Of a stretch of 64,000 nucleotides of DNA, positions 1-11,600 are shown piece after piece (position 1 is the stretch's first letter; the number at the start of each line of letters is the position of its first letter). The notes beneath the pieces were generated by a model, which worked only from the letters and a program-made list of their open reading frames with translations, ran no database searches and had not been told where the DNA came from. Both the position numbers and the translations under genes were made by a program. Source of the stretch: Rotaria sp. Silwood1 (lineage: Eukaryota > Rotifera > Eurotatoria > Philodinida > Philodinidae); the NCBI GenBank assembly GCA_905250075.1, contig CAJNOP010000520.1, forward strand, positions 26,371-90,370. The letters run 5' to 3'.

Positions 1-384
1 TGGGTGTGGGGTGTGTGTCGATGTGGGTGTGAGGGTGTGGGTGTGGGTGTGGGGTGTGTGGGTGTGTGTCGATGTGGGTGTGGGTGTGTGGGTGTGGGGT
101 GTGTGGATGTGGGGTGTGTGGATGTGGGTGTAGGTGTAGGTGTCTGTGGGTGTGGGTGTGAGGGTGTGGGTGTGGATGTGGCTGATGTTTTTCCTTCCTT
201 CACGCCGGCATCCACACCCCCACACCCACACCCCACACCCACACCCACCCACACCCACACCGACATGCACACCCACAGCCCACACCCACACCCACCCACA
301 CCCCCACCCCCACACCACACCACATCCACACCCACACCCCACACCCCACACACACACCCCACCCACACCCATACCCACACCCCT
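1..384. repeat. Telomere-like hairpin 1 (left window edge)
   Basis: A G-rich tract of TGTGGG-like units (1-180, possibly running past the window edge) is followed by about 30 bp of pyrimidine-rich spacer (181-210) and a C-rich tract of CCCACA-like units (211-384). The two tracts are imperfect reverse complements, so the locus can fold into a long hairpin. TGTGGG is, as I recall, the bdelloid telomere repeat. Open frames through it are repeat translation, not genes. From 385 to the stop of the next gene at 900 I see nothing recognisable. Confidence 0.88.
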
Positions 385-899
385 CTTGTAGAAAAAGCAA
401 ATAGATGTGTCAACATTAGTGGTAAGAATAATTACTTCTTTATCTTCTTTTGTTTTATATACATCAAGGTTATCATATTAAGTACGAAACCTCATGACAT
501 ATTTTGAATATAATTCTTCTGACAACAGAAATAAGTGATATGTGGTTAAATAAAGAGTATTTAGTTGATAAACTAGAACAATATATATCACAATTAGATA
601 TGTACTGGACCACTTTCTTCGATACCGGAATCGGTATCTGTTTTATTCTTTGATTTCAGTTCAGTCCTATTAAAAATATACATATTAGGAATCATTGGTA
701 TGGTGCGAAGAGAAAAGGTATATTTATGAAATAAATTTCTCTTGGTGAGTTGTGAAGCTTTTCACAGTGATATACTTTGACCTGTTTAAAAACCTATCAG
801 ATGATGAAAAGAAGAATCCAAGAGGCGCTTATTCATTACAACTCATCCGTTATTTTCATAAACATTTTACTAAATTAAAAATAGTTATATAATTTAGTT

Positions 900-2105
900 T
901 TATTCTAATTGTAGTTTTGTATTTTTTAACTCATCTCGAATTCTATTTTGAAAAAAATGAACACCATTTTCCTTCGATGGCGATAAGTATCCTGGTTTAT
1001 AAATCCCAGCATCAAGGTTCTTTTGTACGTATTCACAAATCAATTTATCTTCTTTCATAAGATCTATTGTTCTAATCATTGCTCGTTTTGCTGTTGCTAT
1101 TCGATCTTTCATTTGTGATTCATCCGTACTTGAACGTACAAAATAATCATAAGCTAACAATGTTTGATCTTTACCAATTGGGAGAATATGGTCAATACCA
1201 AAATATGTGTCATATAAACTGAGTGTTAAATTTGGATAAATATAAACCCAGAGAAATTTTTCTTGGTCATTTCCTTGTTTATTTAAAGGGGCATAATGAA
1301 TTGAATATATATTATTTTTATTTGTCACGACATATTCTTTTGCTTTAATCTCGTTATCAAGTCCTGGATGTACAGCATGAACATGATATCCTTCTTGATA
1401 ATTTTCAACAAACGTTTTCCAATTACACTTTAGTAAATAATATTGGGTTTCATAATGATGATGTTCATTTTGAGTAAAATGCGCCATATCATTTAATAAA
1501 TCATGCAAAAGTGTATTTATCGATGGCTTTTCTTTTGTATCAGATAAATTAACAAAAATAAATTGTTCAGCAAATATTTCAAAGTTAATTTTCCTTAAAT
1601 TTAAACATTTCTTTTCTACTGGTTGAAATTTATGATTAAAATTAGGTGTTGCTTTTAATGATCCATCACGAGAATCATATAACCATGCATGATAGTGACA
1701 TTTAAGTAAAGATTGATTTCCATAAAGTGCACTTCCATAATGATTTAAATTAATTGGAACAATTGCACCAGCTCGATGAGAACAAACATTATGAAAAGCA
1801 ATTAATTCATTTGTTAAAGGACTTCGATAAATAAATATTGGATATCCAGCTATTGTAATTGATAAATAATCACCAAGTTTCTTTAATCTATCAAGTCGAC
1901 CAGCATAAATCCAATTTTTTCCAAAGATATTTTCACGTTCTAATTGATAAACAGTTGGATCATTATAAAGGTATGGGGGTAATGGTCGAAATAGTTCTTT
2001 ATCTGAATTAACGGTTGTTAACATTCGTATAAAAGATTTTTGTGTATTTGAAAATGATGTTTCTTTTAAGAAACTTTTAATGAAGACAACAAACGAACGA
2101 TTCAT
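900..2105 (-). CDS. Rieske [2Fe-2S] ring-hydroxylating-type oxygenase, alpha subunit
   Basis: A single uninterrupted 401-aa frame. The Rieske cluster ligands are visible as CSH (near residue 109) and CHYH (near residue 137), i.e. CxH...CxxH. The catalytic domain carries the mononuclear iron motif ENYQEGYHVHAVHPGL, with the two His of HxxxxH, and the C-terminus has the GVHFFQNRI-type tail common in this family. Length and layout match bacterial ring-hydroxylating or choline/glycine-betaine-type oxygenases better than the animal Neverland/DAF-36 sterol enzymes. The first ~30 residues are basic and Ser/Thr-rich before the conserved part, so a mitochondrial leader or a start at a later Met is possible. 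No intron is seen, unlike most neighbours, which with the bacterial-type family suggests horizontal acquisition (inference). It would need a reductase partner; none is nearby. The substrate cannot be told from sequence. Confidence 0.88.
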   Translation of the reverse strand: MNRSFVVFIKSFLKETSFSNTQKSFIRMLTTVNSDKELFRPLPPYLYNDPTVYQLERENIFGKNWIYAGRLDRLKKLGDYLSITIAGYPIFIYRSPLTNELIAFHNVCSHRAGAIVPINLNHYGSALYGNQSLLKCHYHAWLYDSRDGSLKATPNFNHKFQPVEKKCLNLRKINFEIFAEQFIFVNLSDTKEKPSINTLLHDLLNDMAHFTQNEHHHYETQYYLLKCNWKTFVENYQEGYHVHAVHPGLDNEIKAKEYVVTNKNNIYSIHYAPLNKQGNDQEKFLWVYIYPNLTLSLYDTYFGIDHILPIGKDQTLLAYDYFVRSSTDESQMKDRIATAKRAMIRTIDLMKEDKLICEYVQKNLDAGIYKPGYLSPSKENGVHFFQNRIRDELKNTKLQLE

Positions 2106-2334
2106 TCTAGAGATCTATGGTCAAATGTGGATATTTCTAGTTGCCTAAGGAGTTTTTTTTAGAGGTAAATGTGAATAGATATGGTTTAGGTAAGACGTTT
2201 AAATAGAATATATGTCAACAACAATGATAAGAATGTTTTTTCTTTGTCTTTTCTTGTTTTTCGTGTGATACTAGGTATCATACTTCATGTTATATTTTGA
2301 CCAGAATTCTTCTGAAGTTCCATCTATGGGCAAA

Positions 2335-2480
2335 GCGGGGGTGTGGGGTGGGTGTGGGTGTGAGGTGGGGTGTGGTTGTGGGTGTGGAATGTGGGTGTGG
2401 GTGTGGGTAAGGAAAAAAAGACCGTCACCCATACCCCAGCCACCCACACCCCCACCCACTCACACCCAGACCCACACCCT
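2335..2480. repeat. Telomere-like hairpin 2
   Basis: G-rich TGTGGG-type arm at 2337-2408, A/G-rich spacer at 2409-2426, C-rich arm at 2427-2480. The order G-strand then C-strand is the same as at 1-384. Confidence 0.85.
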
Positions 2481-2544
2481 AATAAGGTTTTTACATCTAT
2501 ATTAACAATGCAGTTTCAACTAATTTGAGATTTTATTTGAATTC

Positions 2545-3330
2545 ATATTAGAAAGCCATTTGAGAAGACCCTTAAGCAAAGTTGAAACATATGCTATAGC
2601 AGTTTGTCTCACCTTCACCCTCACCCACCCTTAAACTTATTAAGATACAAGCAACATCGAGATGCCTGATATTGTGGTAGCTATCCATGTGTTTGATTAC
2701 GATTAAAGCGCGACGCAGTTTCATAATAAAAGAAGATACAAGAGATTCGCATTTTACTAGTACTTTTATTGTCAATTTAAAAAAATTTACAACTTATAGA
2801 AAATAAAAAAAGTGAAAAAATATCTCACAAAAAAAGCAATCTACAAAAAGTTATACAAACGTTTTAAAAAAAAATTATAAAAAGTTTTCAAACAACTTTA
2901 AAAAATCTAAGACAATTTCGAAAAGCAATAATTACAACATTTTTTTATAATTTTTTAATTTTAATAAAAATGTTCTATAATTTAAAAAAAAAGATTTTAA
3001 AATTTTAAAATCTAGAAAAATATTTTTAAAAAGCTATGAATAATCTAAAAAGATTGAAGGCTTAAAAAAGTCAGATAGTTGTAAAAGCAATATTATGCAC
3101 TAAATTCTGAAGAACGTTTCCTTTTTAATTACAACTTCTATTCGAAGAAGATAATAAAAATCTAAACTTAGTTCTACCAACTTAACACTCAAAGCTAAAT
3201 ATTTAGATTCTAATTCAGCGTTAAAGTTAAATAGTTGTTTAAAAGTTGTTGAAAGATTTTCGAATAGATCTTGCTTAATGAATATTTATTGAACTTGGTT
3301 TTTCTCAACGGTATGAAGAAATCTTAAAGA
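2545..3330. other. Non-coding stretch with a dispersed repeat and A/T homopolymer runs
   Basis: No gene seen. At 2550-2610 there is a segment (core CCCTTAAGCAAAGT) that recurs in diverged form near 16720 and 26985. From about 2770 to 3080 the sequence is almost only A/T, with many A and T runs. Confidence 0.6.
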
Positions 3331-3422
3331 GATTTTATTTATAAATGCAGGAAAATGATGAGATACATTCTATTATTGAAAAGTGTCTTTGATGAATATA
3401 TAAAAATCTTGTCTTTATGACT

Positions 3423-5145
3423 TCAATCATCTTCATCTTCGGTTGGTTGTGGTACAAGTTCAAGTGAATGTTCATGTCCTTTCTTTTCACATGTCGAACA
3501 CAGATCATAATTACCACATGTGGAACAATTATATCTTTGACCAATTATAGGGCTCATGCTACATCCATCACATGATACATCATCCCATTTGAACTCATCT
3601 GCTGCAGGGGAAGCTAATGTTTGTCCTTGCGTCCATGTTTTCAACGCTTCTATACCTTTTCGTTTAACATCATCAACACCATGACGTGATAGAATTTTTC
3701 CATCTAATGAAACAATGAAAAATCTTGGAATATCTGCAGAAAAAAGAACATATGACTACTATGAAATATCAAGAAATAAAATAAATACTGACAAGAAGAT
3801 TGAAAATATGTTTTGATAAAATGCTTTGAGTCTAACGGAACAGAAGGCCAAGGCATTTCCGAACGATATTCATTGAATGATTCCTCATTGAAATCAGATG
3901 ACACGAAAACTATACGAAAAGGTAGAGAATTTGCTTGTGCTTCTTTATAAACTTCTATTAATTTTGGTGTAAAAATCCGACAAGGTTCACACCAATGAGC
4001 AGAAAAATAAAATCCAACACATTTAACATCATTTTCCCATATTGTTTTTGTTTCAATCTGATCTTCACTATTAGGATTAAGTAAATGAGGAACTGTTTTA
4101 AAAATTTGTTCGAATGAATATGGTCGTTTAGGTACTAAATATTCAATGAGAGGATGTTTATGTCCAGTTTTTAGTAGGCATGTTTCACATAAATCTATAT
4201 AACAATTTTTATCTATGCAACCATGTCGTGAACCAATGATTGGACTCATATAGCATTGATGACAAATAATACCATCCCAAATATATTCACCCTCATGTGC
4301 TTCACGCGATCGAAATAAACATTTTCCTTTAGACCAATTACGTACAGCGTTACCATGATATACACCACGTATAAAATCAACACCGTCAAAAACAGTTCCT
4401 TCACGTGTAGGAGTAAATATAATTAAAGCTGGCATGTCTTTAACATAAAACTTGTCACGCAGTATTTTTGAACGATCTCGATCTAAATAAATACAATAAT
4501 ATCGAAACTTTCGGTTCGGTTAAGAATGTTTTTTATAGTGTCAATTTTATTTATTGTTTAATACAATAAGTTTTTCTTACAAAATACATTTTTTATATTC
4601 GAAAAAAGAAGATCTTTATTGAAAACCTGAGTTGCACTAGACATAATAAAATTGTTCTTTAAATATTCACTCAAAATATCTTCTCAGGATTTGAATTAAA
4701 GAAAAATATTCAACATACCAGAGTAAGGTAATGCTTTCCAGGGCATTGTCTTGAAATATTCATCAAAATCAGCTTGATCTTCGTCATACGAAATAAAAAC
4801 AATTTCTAATTTATCCTCTATTTCACTATTATATGCTTTAAAATATGCAGCTAATTTTGGTGTAAAGTTGCGACAAGCAGAAGACGAATAAGCTCTAGTA
4901 AAAAAAACTCAAAACATGCGCCTTTCATTAATTAAATAATAAACAGACGAGAAATAAAGTCCAACATTTTTTTCAATAAGTTCATTAGTTGATATTTCAT
5001 TTGATTCATTGTTAGATTCATTGTGTTCAAGCAGCTGTTCACCTAACAATTCATTCAAGGTCATTGTTTTGATAGTATTGGCAATGTCTACTAATTGCTC
5101 ACGACTTGTTGTCATGGTTGTAGAATAAATTGGTAACGAAAACAC
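3423..5145 (-). CDS. Nucleoredoxin-like protein with alternating thioredoxin and ZZ zinc-finger domains
   Basis: Four exons, joined in phase: 5145-4949, 4894-4719, 4482-3793, 3733-3423, with GT-AG introns of 54, 236 and 59 bp. The model gives 457 aa; Met at 5115 is an alternative start. The order is thioredoxin-like domain 1 (active site degenerate, SSAC where WCxxC is expected, followed by RNFTPKL), ZZ finger 1 (CHQC...CYIDLCETC, with the extra Cys/His of ZZ folds), thioredoxin-like domain 2 with an intact-looking [12 protein letters not shown] site, then ZZ finger 2 (CDGC...[13 protein letters not shown]) and an acidic tail. This is a tandem duplicated [Trx-ZZ] module. Nucleoredoxins are dithiol oxidoreductases of cytosol and nucleus; animal members have three Trx-like parts and no ZZ, plant ones end in a C1-type zinc domain. 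Only module 2 is likely redox-active (inference). No signal peptide is seen. Confidence 0.85.
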
Positions 5146-5599
5146 AATATTGTCTTGTTATATAGAAAAGAATAAAAGAGATGCAGTTAGTCATTAGGTG
5201 GTTGTGAAATATAACATGGAAAATGTTATGATTCTTTCTTTCTTCCCGTATCGTCTATGGGCTTATTCATGCATTCTTTTTCCTTTCTGTTATAATGTGG
5301 AACGTAGGATTTTTGTTGAAAAGGAAAGATGCTAAACACCAATGATTCATACTATTGGCAGCAGATTTGAAAGTTACTAATGCACTAAGAGTATAGACAT
5401 CATACGATGGATTTTATCGAATGATTTTTTTCATTAAATGATCTCAATTCGGATGTTTATTTACATGGACTACGACGAGTTTCCATCAAATACCGTATAA
5501 CCATTCTAAAGTAAATTACTTTTCAACATTAGTGCCCCCTATATTTTTTCTATTGTTGATTTTAACTGACATCCTTCTTTTTCCAGCACTGACCGCATT

Positions 5600-6290
5600 C
5601 TACGAGTTCAGAACTCGTCAGAAACGCTAAGAAATTTTAGAACTCTGAAAACTGTTACAACTTATAAAACTCTAAGACCTCTTATAAATATAGAAACTCT
5701 TGGAATTCTCAGAACTTCTGGAACTCATAGAACTCTAAGGACTCTTGGAATTCTAAGAGCTGTCAGAATTCATAGAACTCTAAGAATTTTTGGAACTCTT
5801 AGAACACTTGTTAAGATCTACTTTCATATTCATAATTTAAACAATTAATGAAATTCGTGAGTACAATCAAGTAGAACTTAATCTTTTTTGTTTATTTTTT
5901 ATCTGGCACACAAGTGGCAAGTATAGTGTATATATATACCTAAGAAAAAGGAGAAAAACATAAAACGGAGAAAACAATATAACTTACTATAGATGTCATA
6001 GTCTGATAACGCGTGAAACTCTTTGAAATCATAAAACTTTAGGGTGGATGCGGGTGAATGTGAATCTGTGCATAAATCTTCTTCACAGCCACACCATAGA
6101 GTTTTGAAAGTTCCCAAAAGTCCAAGATCTGTAACAGTTGTAAGAATTCCAAGCGTTCTATGAATTCTAACGGTTCTATAAATTCTGAGAGTTGTTAGAC
6201 TTCTAACTGTTTTCGGAGTTCCAAGAGTTTTAATATTTCTAGGAGTTTCTAGAATCCATGAAGAGTGCTGAACTTGTAGAGTTCGGGCAC
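5600..6290. repeat. Inverted pair of degenerate ~12-bp minisatellites
   Basis: At about 5600-5815 a degenerate tandem repeat of units like AGAACTCTAAGA runs on the + strand. At about 6105-6285 the reverse-complement version appears (GTTCTAAGAGTTCC-like). About 290 bp of ordinary sequence lies between. The open frame through the second block (5899-6297, -) reads as a repeated R-T-L/I pattern and is best explained by the repeat. Confidence 0.7.
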
Positions 6291-7035
6291 ATTTCATTGT
6301 CGCAATTATGGATGTATGATAAAAATAAATTATATACGATTGGAAAAAGGGAAAGTTCTCAATCTGCTAGATAAAAGCTTTTTCTTTCAGTATCTTTCTA
6401 TGACAGAGAAATAGAAGCCGACATTCATTTGATTATTTTTGCATTATATGTTACTTGTTTGTAAATAAAAATTATTTTATTTATAAAATTCTTTTCAAGA
6501 GAAAAAACAATACGTTGAATAAAAATCTTCATAAATATTTCTTACTTTCACGTTTTTAAAATATTTAGAAAAAAGAAAGAAAACATATCAAGTTTCACAA
6601 AAAAAGCATGTCATTCAGAGCAGACTTGGTGTTATTCTGTTTCTAAAATCCGATCAGTTTACTAAGTATACATTCATCTATTGATGATAATACTTCAGTG
6701 AAACTTGCTAGCGACTCCAAATGTCATAATTCTAAAGCGACTAGCGGAAGTACCCGATGATGGTAGACATAACGATAATATATACTTGACATATTAGAAA
6801 AAGACGTCGTTATGATCTCCTATCAATTATTGGACTTCGATATTACAAAACAGATTCAGATCACTTTCCCTTTTCAGTTGTTGCTTTCGTCATTTTTAAT
6901 TTTTTAAAAATATTTCTATCCTTTTCGATGTTCTTTTTGTTTGATCGACTTTTTTTATTAGAAATGACTGTGTTTAATGAAATACAATTTTTATTGCAAA
7001 GCTGTTTCATACACAACGTTCTTGGTTTTTGCATC

Positions 7036-7297
7036 AGGGTGTGGGTGTGGGTGGGTGTGAATGTGGGTGATGTGGGTGTGGGGTGGGGGTGGGGGTGGGG
7101 ATGTGGGTGTGAGTGGGGTGTGGGTGTGGGTATGGGATGGGTGTGGGTGTGTGGCTGTGGCTGTGGCTGTGACTTTGGGTGTGGGTGTGACTGAGTGCGT
7201 AAAGAAGATGCATACCCAAACTCACATCCACACCCACACCCACACTCACACCCCACCCACACCCCACCCACACCCATACCCTATCTCAACACCCATA
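7036..7297. repeat. Telomere-like hairpin 3
   Basis: G-rich arm 7036-7198, including a CTGTGG variant run, a short spacer (TAAAGAAGATGC-like), and C-rich arm 7213-7297. Imperfectly complementary, G-strand first. Confidence 0.87.
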
Positions 7298-7299
7298 CT

Positions 7300-8650
7300 C
7301 CATTCGCAGTGCACACCATACTCACATCGCCACTCTCTGCCGATACAATGAGACTGTGAACGAAGAGAGTAGCTAAAGAAAATAGTATATCAAGCGTGGG
7401 GCAGCAACCAAACCATTCCAAACAATGAAAAAGAAGCGACAGCAGCATCACCAATATAAAACAAGTGCAATATTACTTTATACTTTTAAGAGCAAACGTC
7501 TCGAGCAATTCGAAGGTGAATTTTGAAAAATATGCGAGAGACAACGATGCTATTAAAACTCATCCTTAAAAAATGTTCGACTAATTTTGGGAAGATGAAA
7601 CATTTCATCTCTCAATCAATTGTTGCTGAAGAAGAAACCATGTTCTGTCTTGCTGAGCAACAAAGATCCTTGAGATCTCGCTCAACTTTCAACAACTATC
7701 ATAAACATGAGATAGAACGTGACATAAACATCGCATTAAAGATCAAACACCGGTTCAAACATACCATTATGTAACACTATAACAGAATACATTTTCATTA
7801 CACGTACATCATCAGCTCTAATAGAATAGCTACCTCAATTCTTCTCATCTCAGAAGCATTCCACCTTGAACTATCCTCGTTTTCGAAATCATAGAGGAAA
7901 AACCAAGCTGATAGCCATCATTTAAAACATCAACTGTCCAAATCATGAATCAAGAAGCTCGTCAATCTTTTCACTGTGCCATCAATGATGAACTGCGAAG
8001 AAAGCAAGCTACAAATCCAACAGCAACACATTTGGTTTTTCATAAGAACTGCCAAGGTTTCAGCTGCAGCAATGACTTGACCAAAACTAGAATGAATGTC
8101 CATGTTCAACTTCATCTCAAAGCTGATACATCTTGTGAAAGGTCAATTCTCAACCTCTCGAGTACCGACTGATTTGCTTTCGAGCTGTTGAATCGATGTG
8201 GATGAGTAATTCACTAACTCGACTTCAAAAAACAGTGCAAGGTAGATAATTAAAGTTCCGAATAGACTTTGTATTGATAAGTTTATTAAAAATTAGATAT
8301 ATTCATTGTGAAATCATCTGATAATATTCAAAACAGCAAAAATATGTGGTTTAGAAGGTCTATTCTCACACACATACATTTACAAATCCTCAAATAGTTG
8401 AAGCTTCTTTGCTCCACCTGTTACTTTACCTATCATTTATCAAACATCATTTTATTGTACTTTTCTCTTTTCGAAGCATTATTTTTGCAGTGAAAAATTA
8501 ATTATATAGAAAACGTTGGAGTAATATCAAATTTCTATTTATCGAAAGATTATGTCGTGTGCTTCTTAACTTTTGGCCAATGTGAAAAACATAATCTATT
8601 CATTAGATAGATAGACGCGTACTGCTACTATTCTGTTTTATTTAAACACA
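7300..8650. other. Stretch without a recognised gene
   Basis: Open frames at 7523-7774 (+, 83 aa) and 7945-8172 (+, 75 aa, several Cys/His) are near the size expected by chance and show no family motif I recognise. They could be fragments of a decayed gene. Confidence 0.35.
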
Positions 8651-8651
8651 A

Positions 8652-11600
8652 ATGATGGTCTCAATAGTTATTCGTTGTTTTGCATTTGTTCTCTTCAGGT
8701 AATTGTAAAATCTATTATTTTCTTATTCATCTAATCGTGAACAGTTTTCCTTTTAAGTCTTACAGGTTTGATTCTTGTTTTGTTTTACATATTCTTCTAG
8801 AAATTTAGTATATTGATAGTTCGAGTGAGATCTCAAATATGTAGTGGAATATCTCAATACGGTCAATGTTCATCCAATACTGGATGTGTCTGTTTCCATA
8901 TAGCAGGTGTTATTGACACTGGCATTTGTACTGATCGATTTGTGGATTGTTCTGAACTAGTTCCATGTGAACAACCAAACAACCTTTGCTATAAACCAGA
9001 GCATAGATGTGTTCATCATCCTCTATGCCATAATGTGTCTGTTTGTTATCCGGTTCCGAGTTTCAATCAACAACTATGTCCACTGATAATAAGTAAGTAA
9101 ACAAACAATGATTTAGAGAATTAGATGAAACTCAAATCTTTCTCAAACATATTTCTTCATCATGCACACATCATCATCTATTCAATTCATTTTAGTGTAG
9201 GAATGATGGAGAAAAGTCACAGAACGCTTGAAAAATGTGGATGAAATATGACGGAGATAAAATGAGTGGTAGTTATTGATGAAAATATCTCTTCTCATGG
9301 ACCACATCTAGTAATAGAAAATATAGAGTACGTTGCATTTGTATCCAGCAATATGTGAAGACATAGTGAACTTTTGAATGTGCATCAGAGATTGAAACAA
9401 AGTGAAACATTAACCGTTCGATTCGACTTGATTTTATAGAACATGAGTAATATTTGAATTTCCCTTAGTAGAGACTAATACTTTTGTGCTATGCTTCTTT
9501 TTATTGACAATTTTCATTGTATAGTCGACTAATTCTTGTGAATATTCTGTCAAAATAACTGTGATTGGTAGTTAGCACACAAGAAAAGAAAATATGTCTA
9601 GAAATCAGACAAATAATCTATGATATTTTAGATGAGACGATGTTTTCACTGTCACACAACTCTTTGTTTTTTCGATTAGATGTGATTCAATCGAATAATA
9701 ATGAATCGAGACGTCCTACATTTTACTTGATTTCAATCTCTGATGAACATAGATTTTCCATCAAAAATTAGTTTTCACAAAAGATTTTCATTATCAAACT
9801 ATCTGAGGTCGTCACTCTACTTTGCAACTCTGCTCAGATTTATCTAAAACTAAAATGCACTCAGTTCTGTATTATCTTCTACGTCAGATCTAAAACTATC
9901 TGCTTTGTTTACATAAATATTCTATGATAATGAATAGCGATGAACACTTCAACTACAACTGCAATACCAATGACAACGACAACTAAAACCACAACTCAAC
10001 AGCTGAGTAAGCATTATATTAACATTTCTTGATCGTGGCAAATGCTTATTTTTAATTAAGTATATATAGATAGTTCTTTTGTATGAAATATTAATCTGCA
10101 TTTAGCTGAAGATAAAATTGATAAGATCAGTAATCTTATAAAATGAATGATTCAATGTTCATCATAAGAAAAAAAATCAAGTCATAGAAATCAGCATGTT
10201 GGTTATTTTTACTGTTACTATAGAAGCTTGCTTCATTGTGGTTTGATATCAACAAAGTGAAATCCGTTCTTTTTCTTTGTTTGATATTTCTGAATATGAT
10301 TTCTTTAAACAAATGGTTCAGGTTAATTCAAAAAACAATTTGATTTCTTTTTCTATAAAAATCAAGGTAAAAGAGTGAATTCAGTGGATGCCGGGTTCGG
10401 TGGGAATATCGAGGATCCAGGGAATCTGATGAAAATCCAAGGGATATATTTATGATACGTAGGATACCCACTATACATTGCAAATACTAATGATACAAGA
10501 TGATATAGTAGAGAAAATGCAAAGTATATAAGATAAATATGATACACATACGGTGGGTCAGTACTGATAAAGAGTTTTATTCGATTGGAAAGAATTATTA
10601 AACTAGTTTTTCACTTATTTTAACGCTGAACACATTCTTTTATGAGGTATAATAGATTTAAGAAAGAAAAACGACAATTTTAATTACGTTAGATCCAACT
10701 GATTTTAGCTGTTAAACATTCGCTCAATCTGTGCAGAACATTTGACTGAGTGAATGGATATATGAGTCAGATCACAGAAGCCTCAAGTGAAGTTATTTTT
10801 CATCGAAGTTGTTAAACTTAGTTCACTTTAAAGTTTGATGTAACGTGAAGAATTATGATGATTTAAGGCCAGAGCATTCGAGAAAGTGTTGTTTTGTTCT
10901 CCTGGTATGTAAATGTTACTCGAATTGCTGTCCGCAAAAGTCATATTCTGTGATCTTTTCTGATAGTCATATCTCAGCAAAAATCCATCCATGTAACTTG
11001 AAATGTTTAATGTTCATGCACTTACAGTTGTTGTGTTTATCGTAGAAAAACGAGTTCTAAGGATTAAAGTATAGATAAGTTGAATGGTACTGCTAGGCAC
11101 ATCAGAAAATGGATATTTTTTGATGTTTGACGGATATATAGAAAATTATATCGTTTCTCGACTACGTTAAAGTGCTAAGATTCTAACTATGCGGAGATCT
11201 CATTATATACTTCCTTGAATAGGAAACTTGACGCTCAAGAGATACAAAACACGATTTTCGGAGAAAAAACCTTTCAAAGTACTTGATATATAGAATATCG
11301 GTTGGCATGGTTTTCAAGTGCACACTGTACATTACAATTCTACGCAAGAAATGCCTCAAGCTCATGCAGGATGGTCTGTGAAGTTCTATTGAAAAATATT
11401 TAAAAGCTTATCTATTTTTCATAGAAAATATACTCAAGTACATTAAGACCTCTCCTCCCTAAAAAAAAAGTTGATTTTCGTCAGAAATTTCAAAATTGAG
11501 ATAAATGCATGGCAAGATAGCTCGTGATCTGAGCTTTCATAAAAGATAAAAATTGTTACTCGGTGCCTTGTTTTTTTTCAAAAACTTTTGAAGACTTTCA

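Noticed and set aside
4..507. Open frames of 66-167 aa through the G/C-rich tracts at 1-400, 2271-2505, 6861-7351, 18491-18772, 19137-19480 and 28605-28770
   Set aside because: They consist of GVGV, HTHP or CGCG patterns from translating telomere-like repeats on either strand; no start context or domain.
8652..10006. Exons 1-3 as a separate small secreted gene
   Set aside because: The exon phases fit the NHL exon exactly and the Cys-rich/Thr/NHL order is a sensible architecture; kept joined, with the 5-kb intron flagged.
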